A stretch of 51,072 bases of DNA from CAYFVR01 sp046541515 (GTDB lineage Bacteria; Desulfobacterota; Desulfobacteria; Desulfobacterales; Desulfococcaceae): the NCBI GenBank assembly GCA_046541515.1, contig JBKHDD010000015.1, positions 1 through 51,072 on the forward strand, read 5' to 3'. A program made the translations under genes and the position numbers. Below are positions 15,767 to 25,784 of this stretch, piece after piece (the first letter of the stretch is position 1; each line of letters starts with the position of its first letter). The notes beneath the pieces were generated by a model, which saw only the letters and a list, made by a program, of their open reading frames with translations, did not search any database and was not told the DNA's origin.

Positions 15767-18700
15767 GGAGGAAGCGGCGGGCGTTTCGAGCGGGCGTGGC
15801 GGTGGGGCTGGTGGCGGGATGTTTCTTTTGCGGTTTGGCGTTTGGCGCAACCGCTTCCGGCGAAGCTTCTTCAACTTCGGCCCGGGAAATTACCCAAATT
15901 GAAGTCGTCGAACAGCCGGAGGCGGTCCATGTCCTCATCCAGGGGCGCCCGCTGCTGACCTATACTTCCGTAAAGCAATCCGCGCCCAGGGGGTTGATTC
16001 TCTATTTTTCAAACACCGGGCTGGCCACCTCGCAAAATTTCTTCGTCCCCCCCAACCCGGTGCTTCAGTCCGTCACGGCGGCGGAAGTCGCCCGAGACGG
16101 CGTCACCTCCCGGGTTCAATTGTTGCTGAAGCGGGACGCTCTCTACGAAATCAACCGACAGGGCAACGGGCTGAAGGTGGTCATCGACAAAACCGGCCTT
16201 CCCGCGGCTTCCGCCGCGGAGGTTTCGGCCGCCCGAACCGCCCCGCCCCAGCCGATTCCCGCCATGGCGCCGGCGGAAACTTTGACCCCCCCCACGATGG
16301 GCGAAACGGCTTCCCGGCTTCAGTCCGTATACGCGGCCAGATTCGGCGACGCCCTCAAGGTTTTCGTCGGGGCCGACGGAATGATCACCAATTACCGCTC
16401 CTTCACCATTGATAGTCCCGCCCGCATCGTTTTCGATTTGTTTGACATTCGCAGCCCCTATCCCCGGGAAAAAGTCGTCCCGGTGAACACCCGGTGGGTC
16501 AGCCAGATCCGGTACCACAATTATCCGGACCGGGTTCGGGTGATCGTCGACACCCAAGCCGCCTATTTAAACCAGTTCTCCGCCCATCCCGTGGAAAATG
16601 GCCTTTTGATCCACATGGGGGAGGGCGCCCGTCGGGTGGAAGCGCGCCACGCCGGCGCGCCCGGGCCTTCTTCGGTTCCGGAAGGTCGCCGGATTGAATC
16701 CGTTTACGCCTCTCAAATGGACGACGGCATTCGGGTGGCGGTCCGCGGAGATGGTCCCATTCGGAATTATCAAACCAGCACCGCCGAGAATCCCGCCCGC
16801 ATCATCGTGGATATCCCCGGCGTTCAAACTCTTTATTCGGAAGAGCAATCCTTTCCCGTGGATACGCAATGGGTCCGCTCCGTCCAGCATGAACAGCTTT
16901 CGGATCGGGTTCGCGTGACCATCCAAACCCGCCGGTCCTATTTGACCGCGTTTACCGCCGAGCCCAACAGAGAGGGCATGGAAATCCGGGTCGGGGGTCC
17001 GGGAAGTCCGACGCTCGCCTCAAGCACCGGCCGGCGGCCTTCCGGGGAGTCCCGTCGATCGACGGGCGAACCTCAACCGTCTTCGTCCTCGGCCGCTTCC
17101 GTTGGCCAGATCGACTTTACGGGCGAGGAGGCGGGAAAGTCCACCCTTTCCATCCAGACCAGCCGGCCGGTGCAATATGAAGTGACGGAAACCGGCGATC
17201 GGGGGCTTGAGGTTCGATTGTTCAATACTCGCCTTCCCCGGGAAAAGCGTCGCCCCTTGATTACCGACCGGTTTGAAAGCGCGGTGGACCGGATCGAGCC
17301 CCGAATTTCGGCCGAAAGCCCCGATACCGCTCTTTTTTCCGTCCAACTCCGAGAGGGCGTGCCCTTTTTCGTGGAGCAGGAAGGGCGGCGGTTGCTGGTC
17401 CATTTCGAAGCGTCCTCGATTCCGCCCCGGCCGGTCGCGGGAATCGAAGTGGCGGACGGCGACGAAGCTGATTCTCCGCCGCCGCCGCCCAGCGTGCCGT
17501 CCGATTCGCGGGGGACGCCATCCGCCATGCCTCCGGCCCCCATGGATATGCCGCAAACCGAAGACGTGGGCGACGCCATGGAATCCGACCTTTCCGAAGA
17601 GGCCATGGAATTTGACCTTTCCGAGGAGGGCATGGCCGCCGAAACGGGTCCCCGTTACTCCGGCGAGAAAATTGCCTTGGATTTCTTCGAGACCGATGTC
17701 CGGAACGTCTTTCGGATTCTGCGAGAAGTCAGCGGCATGAACTTCGCCATCGACAAGGACGTGACCGGGAAAGTCACCCTTACGTTGGCCCAGCCCGTCC
17801 CATGGGACCAGGTCCTCGATTTGATTTTGAAAATGAATAAGCTCGGAAAAGAAACCGAGGGAAACATCATTCGGATCGCCACCCGAGAGACCCTGGAAGA
17901 GGAGGAAAAGCTCCGCCAGGAAAAACGGACCGCCGAGTTGACGCTTCAAGACCAGCAAAAGCAGCTGGAGCCGCTGGTCACGGAATATCTTCCGGTCAAC
18001 TATTCCAACGCCGGACGGGAGATTCAGCCCCATATCGAAGCCATTCTGACCAAGGAGCGCGGCACCGTCAGCGTGGACGATCGGACCAACGTGGTCATCA
18101 TGACCGACACCGCCGATAAAATCGCGCAGGCCAAGGAGCTGATCCGCAAGCTCGACCGTGTCACTCCTCAGGTGATCATCGAGGCCCGCGTCGTGGAGGC
18201 GACCACCGACTTTTCGCGGGATATCGGCACCCAATGGGGGACCGGGCTCGGCGTTCAAAGCACGGAACTTCTCGATTTTGGTCGTCCCGATTTGGAGGAT
18301 TCGAACGAGTCCGGCGGCCTGACGGACGATGTGCAAGACAGCCTGAACAACCGAGTCGGCTTTGGTCCGGAGCGCGGCTACAACAACCTGGGCGGCACCT
18401 ACGGCTACAACATGGCGATGAACTTTCCGGTTCAGGCGGAAAATTTTGGCAGCATCGGATTCAACTTTGTCCGAATCGCCGGGACGCCGTTCTTGCTGAA
18501 CGCGACGTTGCAAGCCCTGGAATCGAAAGGCGAGGCAAAAATTATTTCCGCCCCGAAGGTGGTCACCCTGGACAACAAGCAGGCGGTGATCAAGCAGGGC
18601 GTCAGCTATCCGATCCAGACGGTGGAGGACGGCGAAGTCAACGTGGAATTCGTGGACGTGGACTTGCTGCTGGAGGTGACGCCCCACGTTACGCCGGACA

Positions 18701-19005
18701 ACCGGATTTCCATGAGCATCAACATCACCAAGAACGATTTGGGCCAGATCATCCAGAATCAGCAGTCCTTCACCACCAAGGAGGCGCAGACCGAGCTTTT
18801 GGTCAACGACGGGGACACCGTGGTGATCGGCGGCATCATCAAAACCACGGAAAGGTCCGATTTTTCCGGCATCCCGGGACTGTCCAAAATTCCCATTCTG
18901 GGCTGGTTCTTCAAAACCGAAGGGATCAACGACTCGAAGGAGGAGTTGCTTATTTTCATCACGCCGCGCATTGTCCAGTTGGAGCAACGCACGGCGCAGT
19001 TCTGA
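15763..19005 (+). CDS. pilQ: Type IV pilus secretin PilQ
   Basis: Outer-membrane secretin through which the pilus emerges; 1080 residues, longer than the usual 600-900. After a signal peptide (cleavage near 29-31) there are four AMIN-type repeats, starting at about 41, 185, 310 and 446; the second and third open with the near-identical SVYAARFGDALKV and SVYASQMDDGIRV. A Pro/Ser and Met/Glu-rich low-complexity stretch (about 568-630) follows. Then come the secretin N-terminal domains (from 635, LDFFETDVRNVFRILREVSG) and the secretin beta-barrel with VVIGGIIK and GWFFKTE near the end. AMIN domains bind peptidoglycan and centre the pore. Last gene of the overlapping pil operon. Confidence 0.95.
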   Translation: MRRKRRAFRAGVAVGLVAGCFFCGLAFGATASGEASSTSAREITQIEVVEQPEAVHVLIQGRPLLTYTSVKQSAPRGLILYFSNTGLATSQNFFVPPNPVLQSVTAAEVARDGVTSRVQLLLKRDALYEINRQGNGLKVVIDKTGLPAASAAEVSAARTAPPQPIPAMAPAETLTPPTMGETASRLQSVYAARFGDALKVFVGADGMITNYRSFTIDSPARIVFDLFDIRSPYPREKVVPVNTRWVSQIRYHNYPDRVRVIVDTQAAYLNQFSAHPVENGLLIHMGEGARRVEARHAGAPGPSSVPEGRRIESVYASQMDDGIRVAVRGDGPIRNYQTSTAENPARIIVDIPGVQTLYSEEQSFPVDTQWVRSVQHEQLSDRVRVTIQTRRSYLTAFTAEPNREGMEIRVGGPGSPTLASSTGRRPSGESRRSTGEPQPSSSSAASVGQIDFTGEEAGKSTLSIQTSRPVQYEVTETGDRGLEVRLFNTRLPREKRRPLITDRFESAVDRIEPRISAESPDTALFSVQLREGVPFFVEQEGRRLLVHFEASSIPPRPVAGIEVADGDEADSPPPPPSVPSDSRGTPSAMPPAPMDMPQTEDVGDAMESDLSEEAMEFDLSEEGMAAETGPRYSGEKIALDFFETDVRNVFRILREVSGMNFAIDKDVTGKVTLTLAQPVPWDQVLDLILKMNKLGKETEGNIIRIATRETLEEEEKLRQEKRTAELTLQDQQKQLEPLVTEYLPVNYSNAGREIQPHIEAILTKERGTVSVDDRTNVVIMTDTADKIAQAKELIRKLDRVTPQVIIEARVVEATTDFSRDIGTQWGTGLGVQSTELLDFGRPDLEDSNESGGLTDDVQDSLNNRVGFGPERGYNNLGGTYGYNMAMNFPVQAENFGSIGFNFVRIAGTPFLLNATLQALESKGEAKIISAPKVVTLDNKQAVIKQGVSYPIQTVEDGEVNVEFVDVDLLLEVTPHVTPDNRISMSINITKNDLGQIIQNQQSFTTKEAQTELLVNDGDTVVIGGIIKTTERSDFSGIPGLSKIPILGWFFKTEGINDSKEELLIFITPRIVQLEQRTAQF

Positions 19006-19017
19006 ATCCGGGCGGTC

Positions 19018-19033
19018 ATGAAACGCGTTTCAT
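19018..19033. promoter_or_regulatory. 16-bp perfect palindrome downstream of pilQ
   Basis: ATGAAACGCGTTTCAT is a perfect dyad 13 bases after the pilQ stop and 116 bases before the large lipoprotein start. It has no loop or T-run, so an operator is more likely than a terminator. A TATAAC -10-like hexamer lies at 19079-19084 without a good -35. Confidence 0.45.
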
Positions 19034-19148
19034 AATCTTGTGAGGCGGAGTCGATAGCCTTTTTTTGGGTAAAAAAATTATAACTTTTCAAGCGGAAAAA
19101 AATCGAATGGACTCCGGGGGGAAAGGTTTCCGAATGGAAGGGTGCGGA

Positions 19149-22100
19149 ATGAGATCGAAAAAATCGTCGCTGCTGCGGGGACTTCTGTTTTTGCTCGTGA
19201 TTCTTTTCGCGCTCGGTGGCTGCGGCTCCACCGGCGGCATGGACCGGGGAGACGGAGAGGACGACGGCGACGGCGAACCGACGCCGGAGGCGGTCGGAAG
19301 CGTAACGCTTTCCGCGAGTTCAGACAACATTTTGGCGGACGGGGAGTCAACCTCCGTCATTTCCGCCCGGGTTTTCGATTCCGACGGCATTTTGATTTCC
19401 CGTCCGGTCACGGTCAACTTTTCCACCACCGGCGGCGCGCTTTCCGCATCCAGCGCGGTTACCGAAAACGGTGTCGCTTCGGTGGTTCTCACCAGCCCGT
19501 CGGCGGAGGGCAACGCCGCGGTGTCCGCCTCGGCCGAAGGCGTCGGCGCGGAGGAACCTTTGGAGATCGTTTTCACCGCCGTGCCCGCTCAATTCGCCAT
19601 TTCCGCTTCCCAGAACACGGTGAAATCGGACAATTCCGATTCCGCGACGATCACGGTGACGATTCTGGACAGCAGCCGGGTGCCCATCGAAGGGATTTCG
19701 GTCAATTTCCTCGTCAACGGCGGGCAGATCAGCGAGTCCAACGTTCTTTCCAACGAGCAGGGACAGGCCCAGGTGGTGTTCCGTTCCGGAGACGTGGAGC
19801 GCGCCAACAAGACCGTGACGATCACGGCCGAGGTGCCCGCCATCGGCGCCCGGAGCGTGCCGATCCAGATCGTGGGGACCACGGTTGATTTAAGCACGGA
19901 CAAAACCAATCTGGACGTGGAGCGCGGCGACGTGTCGGTGCTGACGATTCAGGTCCGCGACGCCGGCGATCGTCCGGTCTTCGACGCGCCGGTTTCGGCG
20001 GTGGTGATTTCGGGCTCTCCGGGCGACCCTTCCGTGCCTCGGGGAGATCTCCGTCTGCGCCTGGCCGCCGATCCCGAAGCGGTCGACGTGGACGGCGTGC
20101 TGACCGGGCGGACCAACGCCAACGGAAACCTTCGCCTCGAGGTGACCGGCCAGTCCATCGGTCGGGCCACCGTGGAGGTGACCTCCCTGGGCGACACCCG
20201 CACCCAGAGCTACGCCGTCAGTTCCACCGCCGAAACCTTCGGCATCGTTTCGCCGGAGGAAGACCCCGTGGGGCTTTTCATCGGCGAAACCCTGGAGGTC
20301 CGAGTCCGGAATCCCAGCGGCGCCCCCATTCAGTTCTCCACGACGTTCGGATGGTGGACGAACGACGACGAAGACCGGCCCCGGGTCGTGACGGTTCCGG
20401 TCGGGTCGGACAATATCGCCGTCGCTCGGCTCGTGGGGGACCAGGCCGGGATCGCCAACGTTCAGGTCTTCGACGCCGCCGACCCGGATACCAGCGCGTC
20501 CCGGGAAGTGGCCATCGCCGCTCCGTCCGCGTCGGCCAGCCAAATTTCCCTCCAGGCCAACCCCGGCGTGGTGGCGCCGAGTTCGGGCGAATCGACCAAC
20601 ACGGCGACCCTGACCGCCACCGTCCGGAACGTCAACGACCAGGTGGTGGGCAACGCTCCGGTGGCCTTTTCCATCGAGCAGACCACCGGCGGCGGCGAGC
20701 GGATTTCGCCGGTGATCGCCTATACCAACGCTTCGGGCGAGGCGACCAGCACCTTCTTTTCGGGCTCGTTGAGTTCTTCGGGCGAGGGCATCCGGGTTCG
20801 GGCGGTGGTGCTCAGCGCGGCGACCCTGGTGGAGGACACGGCGCGAATCGTCATTGGCGGAACGGCCGGTTCGGTCCTGATCGGACGCGGCACGGCGGTG
20901 GAAAGCTCTCCGGACAACACCCGATATACCATGCCCATGTCGGTGCTGGTGGTCGATTCCAACGGCAATCCGGTGCCGGGCGCCCGGGTGGCCCTTGGCT
21001 CCTGGCCCACTCGATACCGAACGGGTTTCTGGACGTCCGAGCCCTGCACCCCCGTGGTGACGGGAACATTCCCCAACGAGGATCGGAACCGCAACCTGAT
21101 CTTGGACCCGGACGAAGATGTCAACGGCAACGGCGAGTTGACGCCGCCAAGTTCCGCCGCCGGCGCGGTGGGTCCGGTCGCGGAAGACGGCGAAGACGGA
21201 GGATCGACCTTCATCGTGGAAACCGGTCAGAACGGGGTTGCGGAGTTCCAGCTGACCTATATCAAAACATCGGCGGTCTGGATCGAAACCGAAATTTCGG
21301 CCAGCACGGCCGTTTTCGGATCGGAAACGCGGACCACCTATACGGATTGGCTGCCCGCCTTGGAAGGCGAGGAATGCAATCTTCCCGATTCGCCCTACAA
21401 CTTGACGGTGACGCAGGGAAGTATCGAGCTTTCCACCGAAAAGGCGCGGATGCTCCCCAACGGCGTGGATCAATCCTTGATCACCGCCTTCGTTCTGGAC
21501 GCCGGGGGCAATCCGGTGGCCGACGATACGGTGGTGTCGTTCGAACTTTCCGGCCCCGGCCAGCTCGCGGTTCCGGCGGTTTTGACCAGCGAAGGCGTCG
21601 CGACGGTTCTTTACACGGCGGGGAACAACCCGGGAACGGCCAGCATCACCGCCTCCGCCAAAGACACAATTCCGGATTCCCTGGAGATTGCGCTGGCCTC
21701 GGGCAATTTGGTTCTGACCCCGAATCGTCAGTCCCTTGTCACCAACGGGGAAGAGGAGGTCCGGCTGGACGTGCAGTTGTTCGATTTGGACGACAATCCG
21801 CTTCAGGAGTCCACCCAGGTGCTTTTCCGGGTGGTTTCCGGACCGGCGGGGTTGTCGCCCACCTCGGGGCTGGAAGGGAGCAGCGGGCGAACCGACGCGC
21901 GGGTTTCCTCGTCGGGCGGAACCGCTACGGCCTATTACAAGCCGGAGCAAGATGCACCGGGGAATTCGGTGGTCATCGAGGCGGTGGCCGAAGGGATCGC
22001 GTCCAATACGGATCGAACCACCATTGATCTGATAGCGGAACCCGGCCTGGTGGATGTCGCCCAGGTAATTCTCGATCCGAATCCGGATTCGGTTCCGCCG

Positions 22101-25100
22101 GGTTTTGAGGAGTTTTCCACCATATCCGCGACCGTCCTGGACGCTTCCGGCGATCCCGCGCCGGTTGGCACGAACGTGTCGTTTCAAATTGAAAGTGGAC
22201 GTGGCCGACTGGATGAGGCTGGAAATTCGGTGACCAAGCCCATCGTGCGAACCGATGGAATTGTAACGGTTCGACTGTCGAGAGAATCCCGAGGACAATC
22301 TGGAATCACCGTTGTTTCCGCGACGGCAAGGGGAACGTCGGGAGAGCGGGAGTCCAGAATCAACGTCGAATTTCAGGCTGAAGATGACCCGCCTCTGATC
22401 CAAGGGCTGACCGTTACCTCAAGCCAGGAGACCATTGCGCCCGATGGCGATGGAGAAGCCGTGATCGCCGCGACGATTGAACCGGTTGATGGTCAATCCC
22501 CCGACGGCGTTCCCGTTGAATTTGAAATTGTTTCGGGGGATGGCCAGTTGAGCGTTTCCTCCCCCGAAAAAGTCGATACAGTGGCTGGAGTTGCCCGAGT
22601 TACGCTGACCGGAACGGGAGGGACGGCGGGTGGTTCCGTCACGGTTCGGGCCAGAGCGCAGGGCTTTTCCGACTCGGTGCAGGTCAACTACGCGGCGGGC
22701 AATTTGAACTTCGTCATCGTGTCGCCGGGCACGGGTTCCCAGACTTCCATTCGCTCCGGCGAATCGGTCACTGTGCGTGCGCAATTGACGGGCCCTTCGG
22801 CCTCCGGGGAATTGGTCACCTTCTCCATGGACAATCCGTCTCTGGGAACCTTGACGCCGCTAACGGCCACCACAAATGACTCGGGCGAGGCGGTAACGAC
22901 GTTCCGGAGCACGGGCCAGGGCGGAACGGTGAAGGTCCGCGCCAGCGCGCCGCTGTATTCGGAGCAATCGGTGACCATCAACATCGGCTCCGCGCCGCCG
23001 GCGTTTATCGAGCTTACGACGCCTTCGGAAGAATCTCCAAACCCCAATCCCGCTTTAATCAGCGTTCGCGGCACTCAGGGGCTATCCGCCTCCATCATTT
23101 CTTTTGATGTGAAAGACGCCACTGGCGCGGCGGTTTCCGATGGTTTCCGCTTCGATTTTGAAATCGTGAGCGGCCCCAACGGCGGCGAGGAGTTGCTGAT
23201 TCCTTTTGCGGCAACATCCGAAGGGAGGGTGTCCACTACGCTTCGGACCGGAACGAAGCCTGGGCCGGTTTTGGTGCGGGCGACTTACCATGAAGACGCC
23301 AATGTCGGCACAACTTCGTCCCAGATCGCCATTCAATCCGGTTTGCCGGTGGGAGAAGAATTCGGCCTGCGGACCAGCGCGAATGTTGACGGTGGGAATT
23401 TTGATATCGGGAGGCAGATGTGTGTTTCGGTCGCCGATGTTTATGGGAATAGTGTTGTAGACGGCACTGTCGTCAATGTGAAAACTTACAATACCGGCGG
23501 TTTTATCAATGAACCGACGATATCGACCGAAGGCGGTACCGGATGCACCACGCTTTTTTATGATCGGGTTGGGAACACCCAACCCTTCAACGGTGTGATT
23601 TCAGTAACGTCGGAAACCACGGGCGATATCACCACCCGAGTGAACGCATTTGCCGTTCATGCAGAAAATCCGTTCAGCGCCATTGTCTATGCCGCGACCA
23701 ATGGCGGCGGTGTCTACAAGTCCACCGATTCCGGCACCACCTGGCGAACCGTCAGCCGATCCACCAGCCAGGTTGGGCAAAACTGGATTGATCCGTATGT
23801 CAACGATATCGTGATTGATCCGCAGAATCCCAATATCGTCTATGCCGCGACAGGTTACGGAGGCAAAGGCAATATTTTCCAGAGTCTGGATGGCGGAATT
23901 ACCTGGGACAGCAACAACGATTTCTTCTACGACGGCATTCTGTTCACTCCGACCATTTCCATTTTGACCTTGGCCATCGACGACGCGAGCAGCACGCCGG
24001 ATACGCCCGTGATCTGGGCGGGAACGGACGGCTTTGGAATCCTTAAGTTGCAGGCGAACTCGCGGGCGGGTCAATTGAATGTGATATCCATCAGCGGCGG
24101 TCTTCCCCAATTTGAGCAAGTGAACGATATTGTTAAGGTTCCGGGAGGGCCGGTTCTTTATGCGGCGACCGGAACCGGCGTGTACCGAAGTACGGACGCA
24201 GGCGACACTTGGACGCCGGGAAACGATCCGCCCTTCACCGGCTATTTCATCAACACCTTGGAATTGCATCCATCTTCCACGGGGGGAGGCAACGACGTAA
24301 TTTATGCCGGAACCCGCGACAACGGGGTTTGGGTCAGCACAGACAGCGGCAACAACTGGACCCAGGTTCCCGGTCTTGGGAAGGCGCTGCGGGTAACCCC
24401 CCCAATACCGGACCGCGATAACGTGGGAAGCGGCGAAATTGTCGATTTGGAGCTTTTTGATTCGGCGATTTCCGAAAACTGGACATTGGAATTTTTTGGT
24501 GACGATTCTTTGGGATTCAAATTAACCGGGAGCGTTTCCGGCCAGCAGCCGGTGAAGGTGAATGAGTTTACGGCTTCGGCCCCTGGCGTCATTCAGTTTG
24601 CCATGACGAATATTTCCGACGGCATTGAAGCCGGGGAAGGATTCGAGTTCCAGGTCGCCGCTGATGGTGAGCCTACCAACATTCAAAAGTTGTCATCCAG
24701 CGGTCCCGACCTTGTTCCGGATAGCCTTACGCTTCTCTCCGAATTCACTGGTAATGACGACAAAACTTGGAAAATCGAATACCAAGGTGGTAATTCCATT
24801 CTTCTCATTGGGCCTGATTCAACGACGGAGCCCATAGAGATAAACCAATTCTCGGCGGACGTTTCTGTTCCGAATCAGCTTGAATTTACGATTTCCACCG
24901 GGGCCATTCCTTTCCAGGACGGGGATCGCTTCACCTTCACCACAGTGAGCGACGACGGAAAGCACATCAAGGATCTGCTGGTAGATTCTAGGAACGATCT
25001 GCTGTATGCCCTGACCTATTTCGACGGGGCCTTGGAGTCCCATGCCACCAGCAACCTGTTCGCTCGCGACCTGGAAGGCAACGGCGCCGTCGGGCCCGGT

Positions 25101-25694
25101 TCCTGGCGGGATGCGGGAAATACGGGAGAGGGGCTGCCGGAGTTCGCGCCGCCTTCGGATCAAACTTTCTTCGCCCATTGGGCGCTGGCCTCCGTTCCCG
25201 AGAGCGACGACCGGCCGAGCGAGCCCAAGGCCCTCCTTGTGGGCGGCGAGGGCGTGAACGTCTCCAAGGCATCCAGCGGGTTGGCGACGGGAGAACCTGA
25301 TTGGACCCGCAGCGACAGCGGTCTCGGTCGGCTCATCATGGCCCGGGTTCCGGTGCTGATCGATTTTCCGGAAACATCCGAAGATCGGGCGGTCACTTTT
25401 GGCCCGTTCAGCGGAACAACGTTCTTCCGGTTCGAGTTGACCCTCGATGGGCTTGTGGAATTTGAGATTTCCTATATGGGAGAGGGGTCGTTGGAAACTG
25501 CGGTCTCCGGTCAAGCGATTGAGGAAGAAATCGAGCTTGGAGAAATCGTGCTTGGAGGCACCCGCGTTTTCCGCCAGAATTTGCCGGCCGGTGTTTTTAG
25601 TCTCCAAGGGTCCGAAACCCGACCGCAGGGCGCCTCCGTCGGCAGTTGGCAAGTCACGATCAAGGCCATTTCACCCGTTTTCCCGGCGGATTGA
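19149..25694 (+). CDS. Giant surface lipoprotein: Ig-like (invasin-type) repeats plus BNR/propeller region
   Basis: A 2181-residue lipoprotein. The signal peptide ends in lipobox ALGGC (about residue 25), followed by an acidic GDGEDDGDGE spacer. From about 45 to 1500 there are roughly 13 bacterial Ig-like modules of 90-110 residues, each with the pattern ...TVxDSxGNPVxGxxVxF... then GxAxVxxTS. One module carries the calcium-loop-like DRNRNLILDPDEDVNGNGE. From about 1513 come BNR/sortilin-like repeats (VYAATNGGGVYKSTDSGTTW, DAGDTWTPG, DSGNNWTQV), interrupted at about 1743-1935 by two related modules of about 95 residues (ENWTLEFFGDDS and KTWKIEYQGGNS). The end (about 2072-2181) resembles a PPC-type beta domain. 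GGAAGGG at 19136-19142 fixes the ATG. A stalk-like adhesin is inferred from architecture; the location beside pilQ suggests a cell-surface role. Confidence 0.85.
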   Translation: MRSKKSSLLRGLLFLLVILFALGGCGSTGGMDRGDGEDDGDGEPTPEAVGSVTLSASSDNILADGESTSVISARVFDSDGILISRPVTVNFSTTGGALSASSAVTENGVASVVLTSPSAEGNAAVSASAEGVGAEEPLEIVFTAVPAQFAISASQNTVKSDNSDSATITVTILDSSRVPIEGISVNFLVNGGQISESNVLSNEQGQAQVVFRSGDVERANKTVTITAEVPAIGARSVPIQIVGTTVDLSTDKTNLDVERGDVSVLTIQVRDAGDRPVFDAPVSAVVISGSPGDPSVPRGDLRLRLAADPEAVDVDGVLTGRTNANGNLRLEVTGQSIGRATVEVTSLGDTRTQSYAVSSTAETFGIVSPEEDPVGLFIGETLEVRVRNPSGAPIQFSTTFGWWTNDDEDRPRVVTVPVGSDNIAVARLVGDQAGIANVQVFDAADPDTSASREVAIAAPSASASQISLQANPGVVAPSSGESTNTATLTATVRNVNDQVVGNAPVAFSIEQTTGGGERISPVIAYTNASGEATSTFFSGSLSSSGEGIRVRAVVLSAATLVEDTARIVIGGTAGSVLIGRGTAVESSPDNTRYTMPMSVLVVDSNGNPVPGARVALGSWPTRYRTGFWTSEPCTPVVTGTFPNEDRNRNLILDPDEDVNGNGELTPPSSAAGAVGPVAEDGEDGGSTFIVETGQNGVAEFQLTYIKTSAVWIETEISASTAVFGSETRTTYTDWLPALEGEECNLPDSPYNLTVTQGSIELSTEKARMLPNGVDQSLITAFVLDAGGNPVADDTVVSFELSGPGQLAVPAVLTSEGVATVLYTAGNNPGTASITASAKDTIPDSLEIALASGNLVLTPNRQSLVTNGEEEVRLDVQLFDLDDNPLQESTQVLFRVVSGPAGLSPTSGLEGSSGRTDARVSSSGGTATAYYKPEQDAPGNSVVIEAVAEGIASNTDRTTIDLIAEPGLVDVAQVILDPNPDSVPPGFEEFSTISATVLDASGDPAPVGTNVSFQIESGRGRLDEAGNSVTKPIVRTDGIVTVRLSRESRGQSGITVVSATARGTSGERESRINVEFQAEDDPPLIQGLTVTSSQETIAPDGDGEAVIAATIEPVDGQSPDGVPVEFEIVSGDGQLSVSSPEKVDTVAGVARVTLTGTGGTAGGSVTVRARAQGFSDSVQVNYAAGNLNFVIVSPGTGSQTSIRSGESVTVRAQLTGPSASGELVTFSMDNPSLGTLTPLTATTNDSGEAVTTFRSTGQGGTVKVRASAPLYSEQSVTINIGSAPPAFIELTTPSEESPNPNPALISVRGTQGLSASIISFDVKDATGAAVSDGFRFDFEIVSGPNGGEELLIPFAATSEGRVSTTLRTGTKPGPVLVRATYHEDANVGTTSSQIAIQSGLPVGEEFGLRTSANVDGGNFDIGRQMCVSVADVYGNSVVDGTVVNVKTYNTGGFINEPTISTEGGTGCTTLFYDRVGNTQPFNGVISVTSETTGDITTRVNAFAVHAENPFSAIVYAATNGGGVYKSTDSGTTWRTVSRSTSQVGQNWIDPYVNDIVIDPQNPNIVYAATGYGGKGNIFQSLDGGITWDSNNDFFYDGILFTPTISILTLAIDDASSTPDTPVIWAGTDGFGILKLQANSRAGQLNVISISGGLPQFEQVNDIVKVPGGPVLYAATGTGVYRSTDAGDTWTPGNDPPFTGYFINTLELHPSSTGGGNDVIYAGTRDNGVWVSTDSGNNWTQVPGLGKALRVTPPIPDRDNVGSGEIVDLELFDSAISENWTLEFFGDDSLGFKLTGSVSGQQPVKVNEFTASAPGVIQFAMTNISDGIEAGEGFEFQVAADGEPTNIQKLSSSGPDLVPDSLTLLSEFTGNDDKTWKIEYQGGNSILLIGPDSTTEPIEINQFSADVSVPNQLEFTISTGAIPFQDGDRFTFTTVSDDGKHIKDLLVDSRNDLLYALTYFDGALESHATSNLFARDLEGNGAVGPGSWRDAGNTGEGLPEFAPPSDQTFFAHWALASVPESDDRPSEPKALLVGGEGVNVSKASSGLATGEPDWTRSDSGLGRLIMARVPVLIDFPETSEDRAVTFGPFSGTTFFRFELTLDGLVEFEISYMGEGSLETAVSGQAIEEEIELGEIVLGGTRVFRQNLPAGVFSLQGSETRPQGASVGSWQVTIKAISPVFPAD

Positions 25695-25713
25695 TCCGCT
25701 CCGATCTTGAAAA

Positions 25714-25755
25714 CCAAAAGCCCGGCCCGCCGAAAACTGCGGGCCGGGCTTTTGG
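25714..25755. terminator. Bidirectional terminator
   Basis: CCAAAAGCCCGGCCCGC (25714-25730) and GCGGGCCGGGCTTTTGG (25739-25755) form a perfect 17-bp stem with an 8-base loop; the stem carries AAAA on one side and TTTT on the other, so it serves both the lipoprotein gene (+) and the convergent deaminase gene (-). Confidence 0.88.
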
Positions 25756-25784
25756 CCATCCGGGAAATCGTCGAAAGAATCCCG

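Noticed and set aside
19890..22403. Long minus-strand open frame inside the giant lipoprotein
   Set aside because: Opposite a repetitive, clearly coding plus-strand frame; no independent support.
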